Source: Herminiimonas sp. CN
GTDB lineage: Bacteria; Pseudomonadota; Gammaproteobacteria; Burkholderiales; Burkholderiaceae_D
DNA length: 64,000 nucleotides
Reading direction: 5' to 3'
Assembly: GCF_000622895.1 (NCBI RefSeq)
Contig: NZ_AVCC01000002.1
Span: 36,810 to 100,809 of the forward strand
Under the pieces are notes generated by a model. It was not told where the DNA came from and did no database searches. It worked only from the letters and a program-made list of their open reading frames with translations. Below, piece after piece: positions 47,782-57,878 of the stretch (positions are counted from its first letter, which is position 1; each line of letters begins with the position of its first letter). The position numbers were made by a program, and so were the translations under genes.

Positions 47782-48234
47782 CCGGCGATTGTACTCAAGG
47801 CGTGCAAAAGCTGTGGGGTTTTTACCGGCAGGGCAAAAGCAGCGATTTTTGCATTACAATTATACTAATATATGTATATTTAATATGCGCATATAAGATA
47901 AGCGTAAATATCGGTATTTTTTCATATACTCCATTGATTTTAATTTAATGAGAGAGTCTGGTGGTTGTCGATAGTCCGATGACCTTGAAATCGGCTGGAA
48001 TGCCGATCGATTCGAAGCAAGTGATGCGCATGAAGAGCCCATAGATAAAACAGATTGATTGTTAGTGATTAATAGTTACTCTCTTGCTGAATTTCACGGT
48101 GCGGCGGCAATCGATAGCGCTGATTTGTGCCAAAGCCGCATAACGCAAGTACAAATACGTATAAGGTCTGCGCGCCCGCTCTGCTAAAATCGTAGGCTTT
48201 CGGTAAGCTCCAAAAAGCAGAAAGGCCGTAGAGC
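47782..48234. other. AT-rich intergenic region between thiL and maeB
   Basis: This 453-base gap between divergent genes contains an AT-rich segment (about 47860-47960) with many TATA-like words. Only short frames occur. Promoters for both genes are likely here; I see no specific operator or RNA. Confidence 0.45.
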
Positions 48235-50547
48235 ATGGAATCTACATCGGATCAAAAAGAGCAGCGGCGCCAGGAATTGCGCCAAGCGGCACTTGAATAT
48301 CATGAATTTCCAACCCCCGGCAAGATCAGCGTCATACCGACCAAGCAGTTATCCAATCAGCGCGATCTGGCCCTGGCATATTCTCCCGGCGTGGCATCCC
48401 CATGCGAAGAAATCGTCGCGGATCCGGCCAATGTATTCAAATACACCGCGCGCGGCAATCTGGTAGCGGTCATCACCAACGGCACCGCAGTGCTCGGCCT
48501 GGGCAATATCGGCCCGCTGGCATCGAAGCCGGTGATGGAAGGCAAGGGCGTGCTGTTCAAGAAATTTGCCGGCGTCGACGTCTTCGATATTGAGATCAAT
48601 GAACTCGATCCGGACAAGCTGGTCGATATCATCGCTTCGCTGGAGCCGACTTTCGGTGGCATTAACCTGGAAGACATCAAGGCGCCCGAGTGCTTCTACA
48701 TCGAGCGCAAACTGCGCGAGCGCATGAAAATCCCGGTCTTTCACGACGATCAGCACGGCACCGCGATCATCGTCGGCGCGGCCATCCTGAATGGCTTGAA
48801 AGTGGTCGGCAAGGATATCAAGCAGGCCAAGCTGGTGGTGTCCGGCGCCGGCGCTGCGGCGCTGGCCTGCCTGGATTTGATCGTGGACCTGGGTTTCCCG
48901 ATCGAAAATATTTTCGTAACCGATCTGGCCGGCGTGGTGTATCAGGGCCGGGTCGAGCTGATGGATCCGGACAAGGCCCGTTTTGCCCAGCCCACCAGTG
49001 CCCGCACGCTGGCTGAAGTGATGCCGGGCGCGGACATCTTCCTCGGCCTGTCGGCCGGCGGCGTGCTGAAGCCGGAAATGGTGGCTGGCATGGCTGCCAG
49101 CCCGATAGTGCTGGCGCTGGCGAATCCGACCCCGGAAATCCTGCCGGAGGAAGCCAAGGCGGTGCGTCCCGATGCGATCATCGCTACCGGACGTTCCGAC
49201 TATCCGAACCAGGTCAACAACGTCCTGTGCTTCCCGTACATCTTCCGCGGCGCGCTCGATTGCGGCGCGACCACCATCACGCGCGCGATGGAGATCGCGG
49301 TGGTGCGTGCGATTGCCGAACTGGCGCAAGCCGAGCAATCGGATGTGGTGGCCACCACTTACGGCATCCACAATCTGTCCTTCGGCCCCGAATACCTGAT
49401 TCCGATGCCGTTCGATCCGCGTCTGATGATGAAGATCGCGCCGGCAGTGGCGCAGGCGGCGGCCGATTCCGGCGTGGCCGCGCGGCCGATTCAGGACATG
49501 CAGGCGTACGCCGATCGCCTGCAGCAATTCGTCTACCGCAGCGGCACCTTCATGAAGCCGCTGTTCCAGATTGCGAAAAAAGCCCCGTCGGGCAGAAAGC
49601 GCATCGTCTTTGCCGAGGGCGAAGAAGAGCGCGTGTTGCGCGCGGTGCAGATCATCGTCGATGAAAAGCTGGCCAAGCCGATCCTGGTCGGCCGGCCATC
49701 GGTATTGGCGCAACGGATCGAGAAATTCGGCTTGCGCCTGAAACTGGATGCCGATTTCGAAGTCATCAATCCCAACTTTGACGAGCGCTATCGCGATTAC
49801 TGGCAAACCTTTCATCAGATGTCGAAGCGCAAGGGCGTGACCGAGCAGTACGCAAAGCTCGAAATGCGCCGCCGCCACACGCTGATCGGTTCCATGATGA
49901 TCCACAAGGGCGATGCCGACGGCATGATTTGCGGCACCTATGGCAACACTAATTTGCACCTGCACTATATCGATCAGATCCTGGGCAAGCGCGAAGGCGT
50001 GAATGTGTATGCGGCGATGAACTGCCTGATCCTGCCCAACCGGCAGGTGGTGTTGGTCGATACCCACGTCAACGAGAATCCGAATGCAGAGCAAGTGGCG
50101 GAAATCACCATCATGGCGGCGGACGAGATGCGCCGTTTCGGCCTGCAGCCACGCGCTGCGCTGCTGTCGCATTCGAACTTCGGCTCCAGCAACAGCGAGT
50201 CGGCACAAAAAATGCGGGCGGCACTGGCTATCATTCACAAGAATGCGCCCGAGCTGGAGATCGACGGCGAGATGCATGGCGATACTGCACTGGATTCGGC
50301 TTTGCGCACATCGATGATGCCGGACTCCCCTTTGACCGGCGACGCCAATTTGCTGGTGATGCCGAATATCGATGCCGCTAATATTGCCTATAACCTGCTG
50401 AAAACGGCATCAGGCAACGGCGTTGCGATTGGGCCGATCCTGCTTGGTTGCGCCAAACCGGTGCACATCCTGACTCCGTCGGCCACCGTGCGCCGGATCG
50501 TCAATATGACAGCGCTGTGCGTGGTCGATGCGATAGCTGAACGCTAG
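48235..50547 (+). CDS. maeB: NADP-dependent malic enzyme, two-domain
   Basis: This 770-residue protein joins an N-terminal malic enzyme (malate to pyruvate, NADPH), with [18 protein letters not shown] and [16 protein letters not shown], to a C-terminal phosphotransacetylase-like domain (about 430-770) that mediates acetyl-CoA control in this type. The length is typical. It feeds gluconeogenesis and NADPH supply. Confidence 0.94.
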   Translation: MESTSDQKEQRRQELRQAALEYHEFPTPGKISVIPTKQLSNQRDLALAYSPGVASPCEEIVADPANVFKYTARGNLVAVITNGTAVLGLGNIGPLASKPVMEGKGVLFKKFAGVDVFDIEINELDPDKLVDIIASLEPTFGGINLEDIKAPECFYIERKLRERMKIPVFHDDQHGTAIIVGAAILNGLKVVGKDIKQAKLVVSGAGAAALACLDLIVDLGFPIENIFVTDLAGVVYQGRVELMDPDKARFAQPTSARTLAEVMPGADIFLGLSAGGVLKPEMVAGMAASPIVLALANPTPEILPEEAKAVRPDAIIATGRSDYPNQVNNVLCFPYIFRGALDCGATTITRAMEIAVVRAIAELAQAEQSDVVATTYGIHNLSFGPEYLIPMPFDPRLMMKIAPAVAQAAADSGVAARPIQDMQAYADRLQQFVYRSGTFMKPLFQIAKKAPSGRKRIVFAEGEEERVLRAVQIIVDEKLAKPILVGRPSVLAQRIEKFGLRLKLDADFEVINPNFDERYRDYWQTFHQMSKRKGVTEQYAKLEMRRRHTLIGSMMIHKGDADGMICGTYGNTNLHLHYIDQILGKREGVNVYAAMNCLILPNRQVVLVDTHVNENPNAEQVAEITIMAADEMRRFGLQPRAALLSHSNFGSSNSESAQKMRAALAIIHKNAPELEIDGEMHGDTALDSALRTSMMPDSPLTGDANLLVMPNIDAANIAYNLLKTASGNGVAIGPILLGCAKPVHILTPSATVRRIVNMTALCVVDAIAER

Positions 50548-50575
50548 CAGACCGGCCGGATTGCGCAACAGAGAA

Positions 50576-50607
50576 AAGCCGTTTCTCCCGATGGGAAAAA
50601 CGGCTTT
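50576..50607. terminator. maeB/nsrR terminator
   Basis: AAAGCCGTTT and AAACGGCTTT form a strong stem with A/T runs, between the convergent maeB and nsrR-like genes. Confidence 0.8.
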
Positions 50608-50661
50608 CTTATGTGCCGGGATTGATTGCGGCAACCGTATCGCCGCTTTGCCAAAGCGGCC

Positions 50662-51135
50662 TCAGTGCGCCTGAGACTTGACGGAGTGGATGCGCATCGG
50701 CCTGAGCGCGACATCCTGGCTGGGGTAGCGGCTATCCTTCCTGATCAGGTTTTCCAGCGTCACGCCATCGAGTACATCCAGGTATGCTGTGGTGGCAGCA
50801 TGCAGTACGCCTTTTAACGTGCAGTCGGATGCGTAGCCGCACTGGAAATTTTCGGGCGAAAAGCATTCTGCCATGAAAAAATCGGTTTCGGTATTGCGTA
50901 CGACTTCACCGATATTGATATCCGCCGGCTCCTTGTTGAGCCGCAATCCGCCGTTGCGGCCGCGTACAGTTTCCACCATCCCGGTCATGCCCAGTTGATG
51001 CACTACCTTCATCAAATGGTTCTTGGAGATGCCGTGAATGTCGGCAATATCCTGAATCGTCACCAGCTTATCCCGGTTCAGACCCAGGTGCATCAGGGTG
51101 CGTAGCGTGTAGTCAGTATAAGCAGTTAATCTCAT
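50662..51135 (-). CDS. nsrR: NsrR-type nitric oxide-sensing repressor (Rrf2 family)
   Basis: This 157-residue Rrf2 regulator has an N-terminal winged helix (VTIQDIADIHGISKNHLMKV) and the three Fe-S cysteines C91, C99 and C105 (ECFSPENFQCGYASDC), matching NsrR spacing. NsrR holds a 4Fe-4S cluster that reacts with NO, releasing DNA. It is divergent from norB, between which two NsrR-like operators lie, so it very likely represses norB and perhaps itself. Confidence 0.88.
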   Translation of the reverse strand: MRLTAYTDYTLRTLMHLGLNRDKLVTIQDIADIHGISKNHLMKVVHQLGMTGMVETVRGRNGGLRLNKEPADINIGEVVRNTETDFFMAECFSPENFQCGYASDCTLKGVLHAATTAYLDVLDGVTLENLIRKDSRYPSQDVALRPMRIHSVKSQAH

Positions 51136-51381
51136 CGCTGGATCCAGGATTGTTCAAGAGGAGTGCCACATGTGGCGTGTAATGCAGTATTCATTATATA
51201 TGTTATCTGCATTCCGGCCTAGAAGCTGCAAGTAAGCTGTTGTTGGTGCCAATTATGATGCTTTTCCTGCCAGTTGAAACGATGCGGTCTTGACGCGCGG
51301 TTTTTCCTATTCAAAAGCCGGTTCTTTCGACGCCCTGGCAATAGCTGCCGCAAAATTGATCCACATTAAGTACCTAGCTAA

Positions 51382-51431
51382 AAGATGTATTTGAATTGCA
51401 TCTATTAAAAAATGCACATAAAATACATCTT
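51382..51431. promoter_or_regulatory. Two NsrR-like operators upstream of norB
   Basis: Two inverted repeats of the AAGATGNATTT class lie back to back: AAGATGTATTT (51382-51392) with AATTGCATCTA (51394-51404), and AAAATGCACAT (51409-51419) with AAATACATCTT (51421-51431). Each half-site matches the NsrR consensus in most positions. They lie 70-119 bases before the norB start. Confidence 0.7.
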
Positions 51432-51500
51432 ATCGGGCGACCAACCCAATAATTTTTCAACCAAAACCATTATCACCTCAACCGAAAAAGGATATTTGCC

Positions 51501-53780
51501 ATGCACGCTACGCGCAAACTCTGGACTTGGCTAGCCATAATCTGTGTTCTTTCCTTTGCCGTATTAGGCTGGGTAGGATCAGAGATTTACGTCAAGGCTC
51601 CGCCAATCCCCAACCAAGTCGTCAGTACCAAGGGCGATGTACTATTCTCAGCAGGGCAGGTGGAGCGCGGGCAGGAAGCATGGCTGTCTGCGGGCGGCCA
51701 GCAATTGGGGACGGTATGGGGACATGGCAGTTATCTGGCGCCGGACTGGTCTGCCGACTGGCTGCATCGCGAAGCGCTGGCGTTGCGCGAAGTATGGGCG
51801 CAGCGGGATTTCGGCAAGGCATTCGAACAACTCGATGCCGGGCAGCAAGGGCAGCTCAACGGCTTGCTGAAGGTCGAGATGCGGCGTAATACCTACAATG
51901 CGCAAAACGGCGTGATTACGCTCACGCCGGAGCGGGCCGCAGCAGTGCAACAAGTTGCGAAGCACTATGCAGGCCTGTTTGGCGACGACAAATCGCTGGA
52001 TGCATTGCGCAAGCAATATGCAATGAACCCTGATTCGCTGCAAGATCCTGCCGATCGGCAGGCGTTGACCGCATTCTTTTTCTGGAGCGCCTGGTCGGCT
52101 ACCACCGATCGTCCCGGCGAAACGGATCTGAGTTACACCAGCAATTGGCCGCACGAACCGCTGGTGGCCAATACGCCGACCGCCGGTACCGGCATCTGGT
52201 CGATTGCCAGCGTGATATTGATGATCGGTGCGATTGCAGCGATGATTTTTTATCACTCGACTAGCAAGGAAGAGGGTGATCCCGTTCCGCCCAAGGCTGA
52301 TCCGCTGTTCAACCTGAAGCCGACGCCATCGATGAAGGCCACCAAGAAATATTTTTATGTGGTGATCGGTTTGATTCTGGCTCAGGTCGGCATGGGCGTG
52401 ATTACCGCGCATTATGCGGTCGAAGGCACCAGCTTTTTCGGGTATCCATTAGGTCAAATCCTGCCTTATACCGTGAGCCGGACCATGCATACCGGGTTCG
52501 CCGTATTGTGGATTGCCACTGCATGGCTAGCCACCGGCTTGTACATCGCGCCGGCTATCTCCGGTCACGAGCCGAAGTTCCAGAAACTGGGCGTCGATGT
52601 CCTGTTCTATGCATTGCTATTCATCGTGGTCGGCTCTACTGTAGGGGGCTGGCTCGGCACTTTGCAACACCTGGGAACCGATTTCGGCTTCTGGCTCGGC
52701 AATCAGGGGCTCGAATTCACTAGCATGGGCCGCGTCTGGCAAATCCTGCTGTTCATTGGCTTGTTGTTCTGGGTTTTGTTATTGGGCCGCGGCTTGCTGC
52801 CGGCACTGAAAAAACCAGGCGAAAGCCGCGGTTTGATTGCAATGGTGTTCCTGGCGGCGCTGTGCATTGGCCTCTTTTATGCAACGTCGCTGGTATGGGG
52901 GCAGCACACACACTACGCGATCATCGAGTACTGGCGCTGGTGGTTGGTCCATCTGTGGGTAGAGGGCTTCTTTGAAGTGTTTGCCACTGCTGTGATTGCG
53001 CTGTTGTTCACGCGTCTTGGACTGATCAACGCTGCGACCGCAAATGCTGCGATTGTGCTGGAGACCATCGTGTTCTTGTTCGCCGGCATTCTGGGTACCC
53101 TCCATCATCTGTACTTTACCGGTACCCCGACTTCGGTGATCGCAATCGGCTCGATGTTCTCTGCACTGGAAGTCGTGCCGTTGGCAATGATAGGCATTGA
53201 AGCGTATCGCAACTATCAGCGCTCCAAGGCGGCACCATGGGTGGAAGCCTATAAGTGGCCGATCCTGTTCTTTATTGCAGTGGGTTTCTGGAATGTGGTC
53301 GGCGCCGGCTTGCTGGGCTTTTCGGTCAATACCCCAATCGCACTGTATTACATGCAAGGCATGAACCTGACGGCAGCCCATGCCCATGCCGCATTGTTCG
53401 GCGTATATGGAATGCTGGGCATCGGCTTGCTGCTGTTCTGCCTGCGTGGTCTGTCTGACCGTGCAGCCTGGTCCGACAAGCTGCTGCAACCGATGTTCTG
53501 GTCGCTGAATATTGGTCTTGGCATGATGGTGTTCATCTCGCTGCTGCCGGCCGGCATCTATCAAGCCTGGGCCAGCATTACCAAGGGCGTCTGGTATGCG
53601 CGCTCGGCTGAAGTGGTGCATTCGCATCTGATGGAAACATTCGTCTGGATGCGGGTGCCTGGCGATGTCGTGTTTTCGATCGGCGTGTTTTTCCTGGTGG
53701 CCTTTGCATGGCGTCTGGTTACCAAAGCCAAGCGCCCTCAGGAACAGGCGTTGCCACCAGTACGTCCGATCAAAGGTTGA
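51501..53780 (+). CDS. norB: Quinol-dependent nitric oxide reductase
   Basis: This 759-residue single-subunit qNOR reduces NO to N2O at the inner membrane using quinol. The fused N-terminal domain (about 40-230, with GHGSYLAPDWSADWLHREAL) replaces NorC; the remainder is the heme-copper-oxidase-like core with about 12 further membrane helices and conserved histidines (e.g. WWLVHLWVEGFFEVF, AAHAHAALFGVYG). ATG 51501 follows AAAAAGGA. It detoxifies NO or takes part in denitrification; no other denitrification enzyme is in the window. Confidence 0.95.
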   Translation: MHATRKLWTWLAIICVLSFAVLGWVGSEIYVKAPPIPNQVVSTKGDVLFSAGQVERGQEAWLSAGGQQLGTVWGHGSYLAPDWSADWLHREALALREVWAQRDFGKAFEQLDAGQQGQLNGLLKVEMRRNTYNAQNGVITLTPERAAAVQQVAKHYAGLFGDDKSLDALRKQYAMNPDSLQDPADRQALTAFFFWSAWSATTDRPGETDLSYTSNWPHEPLVANTPTAGTGIWSIASVILMIGAIAAMIFYHSTSKEEGDPVPPKADPLFNLKPTPSMKATKKYFYVVIGLILAQVGMGVITAHYAVEGTSFFGYPLGQILPYTVSRTMHTGFAVLWIATAWLATGLYIAPAISGHEPKFQKLGVDVLFYALLFIVVGSTVGGWLGTLQHLGTDFGFWLGNQGLEFTSMGRVWQILLFIGLLFWVLLLGRGLLPALKKPGESRGLIAMVFLAALCIGLFYATSLVWGQHTHYAIIEYWRWWLVHLWVEGFFEVFATAVIALLFTRLGLINAATANAAIVLETIVFLFAGILGTLHHLYFTGTPTSVIAIGSMFSALEVVPLAMIGIEAYRNYQRSKAAPWVEAYKWPILFFIAVGFWNVVGAGLLGFSVNTPIALYYMQGMNLTAAHAHAALFGVYGMLGIGLLLFCLRGLSDRAAWSDKLLQPMFWSLNIGLGMMVFISLLPAGIYQAWASITKGVWYARSAEVVHSHLMETFVWMRVPGDVVFSIGVFFLVAFAWRLVTKAKRPQEQALPPVRPIKG

Positions 53781-53792
53781 TCGTTCCAGTCC

Positions 53793-53824
53793 GGAACAGG
53801 CCGCTGCAGTTTGCGGCCTGTTCC
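53793..53824 (+). terminator. Hairpin between norB and DUF2249 gene
   Basis: A perfect 12-bp stem (GGAACAGGCCGC at 53793-53804, GCGGCCTGTTCC at 53813-53824) is followed by a weak T-rich tract. It may end norB or set the ratio to the downstream gene. Confidence 0.6.
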
Positions 53825-53861
53825 AATATTTTCACTCATTGTTTTTATAAGGAGTTTTATC

Positions 53862-54125
53862 ATGGCCCACGATTGCTCACATCCAACCACCGCTGCGGGA
53901 GTTTATCCATTTGATGCACGCGGCGTCGCCAAGCGCTTCCGGCACGCTGCGATTTTTGGCGCACTGGAAGCCCTGCAGCCGGGCGAGACCATGCGCTTTT
54001 GCAACGATCACGACCCATTGCCGCTGCTGGCGCAAATCAACGGGCATTACGGCGCAGGCGTCAAGATTGCCTACGTATCGCGCGAACCGGGTGAAATCGT
54101 CATCGATTTTCAGGTAACGGGCTGA
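53862..54125 (+). CDS. DUF2249 protein
   Basis: This 87-residue protein has the DUF2249 pattern: DARGVAKRFRHAAIFGALEAL, GETMRFCNDHDPLPLLAQI and PGEIVIDFQVTG. DUF2249 proteins are small, often near denitrification and hemerythrin genes, with no proven role. ATG 53862 follows AAGGAG. Its place behind norB suggests a link to nitrogen-oxide or low-oxygen metabolism. Confidence 0.85.
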   Translation: MAHDCSHPTTAAGVYPFDARGVAKRFRHAAIFGALEALQPGETMRFCNDHDPLPLLAQINGHYGAGVKIAYVSREPGEIVIDFQVTG

Positions 54126-54330
54126 TTCAACAGTCTGCCTGGATTTGAAAATGGCTACTCTTTGCTGCTATAGTGGATTCGCTTGGCGATGCGTAGCCGA
54201 TTGCTCCTGCGCGCGCAGTCTTTCATACGATTGCGCTGCAGGAAGGCATCTTTGGCGGCACATCGCTTGGCGGATTTCAGGCCGGCAGATGCGGCCTACA
54301 TAACCGATGTCATCACGGAAAAGGTGAAAA

Positions 54331-54774
54331 ATGTTCAAGTCGATTCTGGTGCCAACCGATGGCTCCCCTTTGGCTGACAAGGCGATTAAGGCGGCAGTCG
54401 AATTTGCGCAGTCCAATGGCGGAAAAATTGTCGGCCTGTCGGTCGCCGAGCCCTATCCGTATGCCCCGCTGACCGATGGTTCGATTACCGTGGACGCGCA
54501 AAGCTATGAAGCGAAAATGCGGGAAATGGCGCAAACGCACGTGCAGAAAATAGCGGATGCGGCGCAAGCAGCGAATATCCCGTGCGAAATATGCGTGCGG
54601 CAATCGTTCAGCCCTTTCGAAGAGATCATCAGTGTTGCCAATAACTACAATTGCGACATCATTTTCATGGCATCGCATGGGCGCAAAGGTCTGAGCCGGT
54701 TGTTTGTCGGCAGCGAAACGCAAAAAGTACTGGCGCATTCGACGATTCCGGTTCTGGTATTCCGCCAGGATTGA
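54331..54774 (+). CDS. Universal stress protein
   Basis: This 147-residue UspA-family protein starts MFKSILVPTDGSPLADKAI and ends with the nucleotide-binding motif MASHGRKGLSRLFVGSET and STIPVLVFR. UspA proteins respond to stress, often under anaerobic control; the exact role is unknown. Confidence 0.9.
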   Translation: MFKSILVPTDGSPLADKAIKAAVEFAQSNGGKIVGLSVAEPYPYAPLTDGSITVDAQSYEAKMREMAQTHVQKIADAAQAANIPCEICVRQSFSPFEEIISVANNYNCDIIFMASHGRKGLSRLFVGSETQKVLAHSTIPVLVFRQD

Positions 54775-54893
54775 CGGAATACGGCAGAAAAGCCCTGTCG
54801 CACAGGGCCTGCCTGTGAACATCGCGTACCCACCATGCGCTATTTCTGCGCGCAAAAATTCCTCCGAAGACGGCAAAATCGAAATCACCCCCC

Positions 54894-55274
54894 ATGAGTT
54901 ATCTTGCTCTGAAACACCTCCATGTCACTTGCGCCGCGCTCAGCGGCAGCCTGTTCCTGTTGCGCGGGTTCTGGATGCTGCGGCAGTCGCCTGCACTGCA
55001 GCGGCGCTGGGTCAGGGTCGTGCCGCATGTTATCGATACCTTGCTGCTTGCCAGCGCACTGATCATGGTGTTCTGGAGCGGCCAGTATCCGTTCGTGCAG
55101 AACTGGCTGACCGCCAAGGTCATCGCATTGCTTGCCTATATCGGACTCGGCACCATCGCGTTGAAACGCGGCAAAACCAAGACGGTTCGGGTGACCGCCT
55201 TCATCAGCGCACTGCTGGTGTTCGCGTACATCGCGGGCGTGGCGGTGACCCGGCAGGCAACGATTGTCGGGTAG
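54894..55274 (+). CDS. SirB2 family membrane protein
   Basis: This 126-residue protein has four membrane helices (e.g. ALSGSLFLLRGFWML, VIDTLLLASALIMVF) and the conserved LKHLHVTCAALSG start typical of SirB2. Its function is not known. It lies alone between the stress protein and nrdD. Confidence 0.85.
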   Translation: MSYLALKHLHVTCAALSGSLFLLRGFWMLRQSPALQRRWVRVVPHVIDTLLLASALIMVFWSGQYPFVQNWLTAKVIALLAYIGLGTIALKRGKTKTVRVTAFISALLVFAYIAGVAVTRQATIVG

Positions 55275-55397
55275 TGCCGCAGCGTTTCGCTAATTCATCC
55301 GCCGCTCGGTTGCGGTAAAAAAACTCCTTGTTGTACCTGATCCGGGACGGCGGTTATCGCGCGATCCATTGCGGGAAAGTACCGGTATGGCAGAAAA

Positions 55398-55411
55398 TTA
55401 TTCCAAATCAA
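55398..55411. promoter_or_regulatory. Weak FNR-like box upstream of nrdD
   Basis: TTATT-CCAA-ATCAA agrees with the FNR consensus TTGAT-N4-ATCAA in 8 of 10 positions. It lies 95 bases before nrdD. Anaerobic control of nrdD is expected, so the site is plausible but weak. Confidence 0.35.
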
Positions 55412-55476
55412 GGTATTCAAAAAAACACTTCAATCCGGTTTACCTATCTGTATTTAGTTATTATTCTTCTTTAAAC

Positions 55477-55490
55477 CACAATATGTTGTG
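55477..55490. promoter_or_regulatory. Possible NrdR box upstream of nrdD
   Basis: CACAATATGTTGTG, palindromic except at its centre, lies 16 bases before nrdD and resembles NrdR boxes (ACACWATATATWGTGT). NrdR boxes usually occur in pairs; I find no clear second copy. Confidence 0.45.
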
Positions 55491-55505
55491 TTTTAAGGGG
55501 GCGAA

Positions 55506-57548
55506 ATGGCAGCAAAGACGGCAGCGCAATCAATTTCATTTCTGACTCAGGTCATCAAGCGTGACAGCAGTATAAAACCGTTCGATTCCGGCAAAATCGC
55601 ATCTGCACTGTTGCGCGCCGGGCAAGCCAGCGGCGAATTCGGTTGCGATGAGGCCGAGCGCCTGACGCAGCAAGCGGTACTGCAAAAGATTGCGCTGGAT
55701 GGCGCCGCGCCGCATATCGAGCAGATTCAGGATGCGGTCGAGACGGTGCTGTTCGACGCCGGGCATCGCAAGACGCTGCGCGCCTACATCGTCTACCGCG
55801 AGCAGCACAGTACCTTGCGCACCGACCGCAAGACGCTGGTCGATGTCGAGAGTTCGATCAACGAATACCTGGAGCAGCGCGACTGGCGCGTCAACGCCAA
55901 TGCCAATCAGGGTTATTCGTTGGGCGGCCTGATCCTGAATGTCTCGGGCAAGGTGATCGCCAATTACTGGCTCAGCCATGTCTACCCGCCGGCCGTGGGC
56001 GACGCCCATCGCAACGCCGATCTGCACATCCACGATCTCGACATGCTGTCCGGCTATTGCGCCGGCTGGTCGCTGCGCACCTTGCTCAATGAAGGCTTGA
56101 ACGGGGTGCCGGGCAAGGTCGAATCCGGGCCGCCGAAACACATGTCGAGCGCAGTCGGGCAAATCGTCAATTTCCTCGGTACGCTGCAAAATGAGTGGGC
56201 CGGCGCGCAGGCCTTCAGCTCATTCGATACCTATATGGCGCCGTATGTGCGCCATGATCGACTCGACTACGCCAGCGTCAAGCAATACATTCAGGAGCTG
56301 ATCTACAACCTGAACGTGCCGTCGCGCTGGGGCACCCAGACCCCGTTTACCAACCTGACCTTCGACTGGGTGTGCCCGGAGGACTTGCGGGCCCAGGTAC
56401 CGGTCATCGGCGGCGAAGAGATGCCGTTCGCGTACGGCGATCTGCAGCTCGAGATGGACATGCTCAACCGCGCCTACATCGAAGTCATGATGGCCGGCGA
56501 CGCCAAGGGGCGGGTGTTTACCTTCCCGATTCCGACCTACAACATCACGCCGGATTTCGACTGGGACAGTCCGAACGCCAATCTGCTGTTCGAGATGACT
56601 GCGCGCTACGGCTTGCCTTACTTCCAAAATTTCATCAATTCGGAGCTGAAGCCGAGCATGATCCGCTCGATGTGCTGCCGCTTGCAGTTGGACTTGCGCG
56701 AGTTGCTCAAGCGCGGCAACGGCTTGTTCGGTTCGGCCGAGCAAACCGGATCGCTCGGCGTGGTGACGATCAATTGCGCCCGCTTGGGCCATCTGTGCAA
56801 AGGCGATGAAGCAGCGCTGCTGCAGCGCATCGATGAATTGCTGGAACTGGGCAAGACCAGCCTGGAAATCAAGCGCAAAGTGATCCAGCGCTATATGGAC
56901 AATGGCTTGTTCCCGTATACCAAGCGCTATCTGGGCACCTTGCGCAACCATTTTTCCACGCTCGGCGTCAACGGCATCAATGAAATGATCCGCAACTTCA
57001 GCGATGGCGCGCACGACATCGCCAGCGAATGGGGCAATGCGTTTGCGCTGCGCCTGCTCGACCATGTACGGGCCCGGATGCTGGAGTTTCAGGAACAAAC
57101 CGGCAATATGTACAACCTGGAAGCGACCCCGGCCGAAGGCACCACCTACCGGTTCGGCAAGGAAGACCGCAAGCGCTACCCCGGCATCCTGCAGGCCGGC
57201 ACCGACGACATGCCGTACTACACTAATTCGTCGCAACTGCCGGTCGGCTTCACCGACGATCCGTTCGAGGCGATGGAGCGACAGGATGCGCTGCAGCGCA
57301 AATACACCGGCGGCACCGTGCTGCATCTGTACATGACCGAGCCGCTGTCGAGCGCCAACGCTTGCCGCACACTGGTCAAGCGCGCACTCAGCCGTTTCTC
57401 GATGCCGTACATCACCGTCACGCCGACCTTTTCGATCTGCCCGAAACATGGCTATTTGGCTGGCAGCCACGCGTTTTGCCCGAAATGCGATGCAGACATC
57501 ATCGCGCGCAAGCAGCGTGCGGAAAGCGCAATGCTTGCATGTGAATAA
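55506..57548 (+). CDS. nrdD: Class III ribonucleotide reductase, large chain lacking the glycyl-radical domain
   Basis: This 680-residue protein has the ATP-cone (about 15-105: VIKRDSSIKPFDSGKIA) and the alpha/beta barrel of anaerobic ribonucleoside-triphosphate reductase, e.g. NADLHIHDLDMLSGYCAGWS and NMYNLEATPAEGTTYRFGKE. The C-terminus reaches the zinc site (CPKHGY...FCPKCD) and stops with ARKQRAESAMLACE. The usual glycyl-radical segment (RVxGY) is absent and instead is encoded as a separate ORF 135 bases on, in the same frame. It needs that piece plus NrdG to be active. Confidence 0.92.
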   Translation: MAAKTAAQSISFLTQVIKRDSSIKPFDSGKIASALLRAGQASGEFGCDEAERLTQQAVLQKIALDGAAPHIEQIQDAVETVLFDAGHRKTLRAYIVYREQHSTLRTDRKTLVDVESSINEYLEQRDWRVNANANQGYSLGGLILNVSGKVIANYWLSHVYPPAVGDAHRNADLHIHDLDMLSGYCAGWSLRTLLNEGLNGVPGKVESGPPKHMSSAVGQIVNFLGTLQNEWAGAQAFSSFDTYMAPYVRHDRLDYASVKQYIQELIYNLNVPSRWGTQTPFTNLTFDWVCPEDLRAQVPVIGGEEMPFAYGDLQLEMDMLNRAYIEVMMAGDAKGRVFTFPIPTYNITPDFDWDSPNANLLFEMTARYGLPYFQNFINSELKPSMIRSMCCRLQLDLRELLKRGNGLFGSAEQTGSLGVVTINCARLGHLCKGDEAALLQRIDELLELGKTSLEIKRKVIQRYMDNGLFPYTKRYLGTLRNHFSTLGVNGINEMIRNFSDGAHDIASEWGNAFALRLLDHVRARMLEFQEQTGNMYNLEATPAEGTTYRFGKEDRKRYPGILQAGTDDMPYYTNSSQLPVGFTDDPFEAMERQDALQRKYTGGTVLHLYMTEPLSSANACRTLVKRALSRFSMPYITVTPTFSICPKHGYLAGSHAFCPKCDADIIARKQRAESAMLACE

Positions 57549-57683
57549 TATACTGCAAGTAGTATTTTAATAGCCGCATTAAAAACAAGCGGTAAACGGC
57601 ATATTTTCAATATTCAATTGGGAGTATTTTGGCCGCATCGCAGATATCAGCGTAACTGTTTTCAACCCACCAGGAACACAACC

Positions 57684-57878
57684 ATGACCGACCGCAGCAA
57701 TCAGGCTTTCCTTGCCAGCCAAACAATCACCCTCACCGATGCAGAACGCCAGCCTTGTGAAATCTGGACTCGCGTGATGGGCTACCACCGCCCGGTGTCG
57801 TCCTTCAACATCGGTAAAAAAGGGGAGTTCCATGAACGCACCTATTTCAATGAAGACTGCGCCCGGCTTGCCCACTGA
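57684..57878 (+). CDS. Separate glycyl-radical domain of NrdD
   Basis: This 64-residue ORF is the C-terminal glycyl-radical region of class III reductases: PCEIWTRVMGYHRPVSSFN and GKKGEFHERTYFNE, with the radical glycine predicted at position 33. It starts at ATG 57684 with CAGGAA upstream. It is in the same frame as nrdD; after the nrdD TAA the frame stays open for 45 codons of AT-rich, unprotein-like sequence. Its end overlaps the nrdG start by 47 bases. It is either a subunit acting in trans, like GrcA (YfiD) for pyruvate formate-lyase, or the product of a nonsense split. Confidence 0.85.
   Translation: MTDRSNQAFLASQTITLTDAERQPCEIWTRVMGYHRPVSSFNIGKKGEFHERTYFNEDCARLAH

Noticed and set aside
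47860..47960. A possible replication origin in the AT-rich gap before maeB
   Set aside because: No DnaA boxes or iterons are visible, and AT-rich promoter DNA explains it.
48349..50277. A 642-codon frame opposite maeB
   Set aside because: Shadow of malic enzyme; no ribosome binding site or domain.
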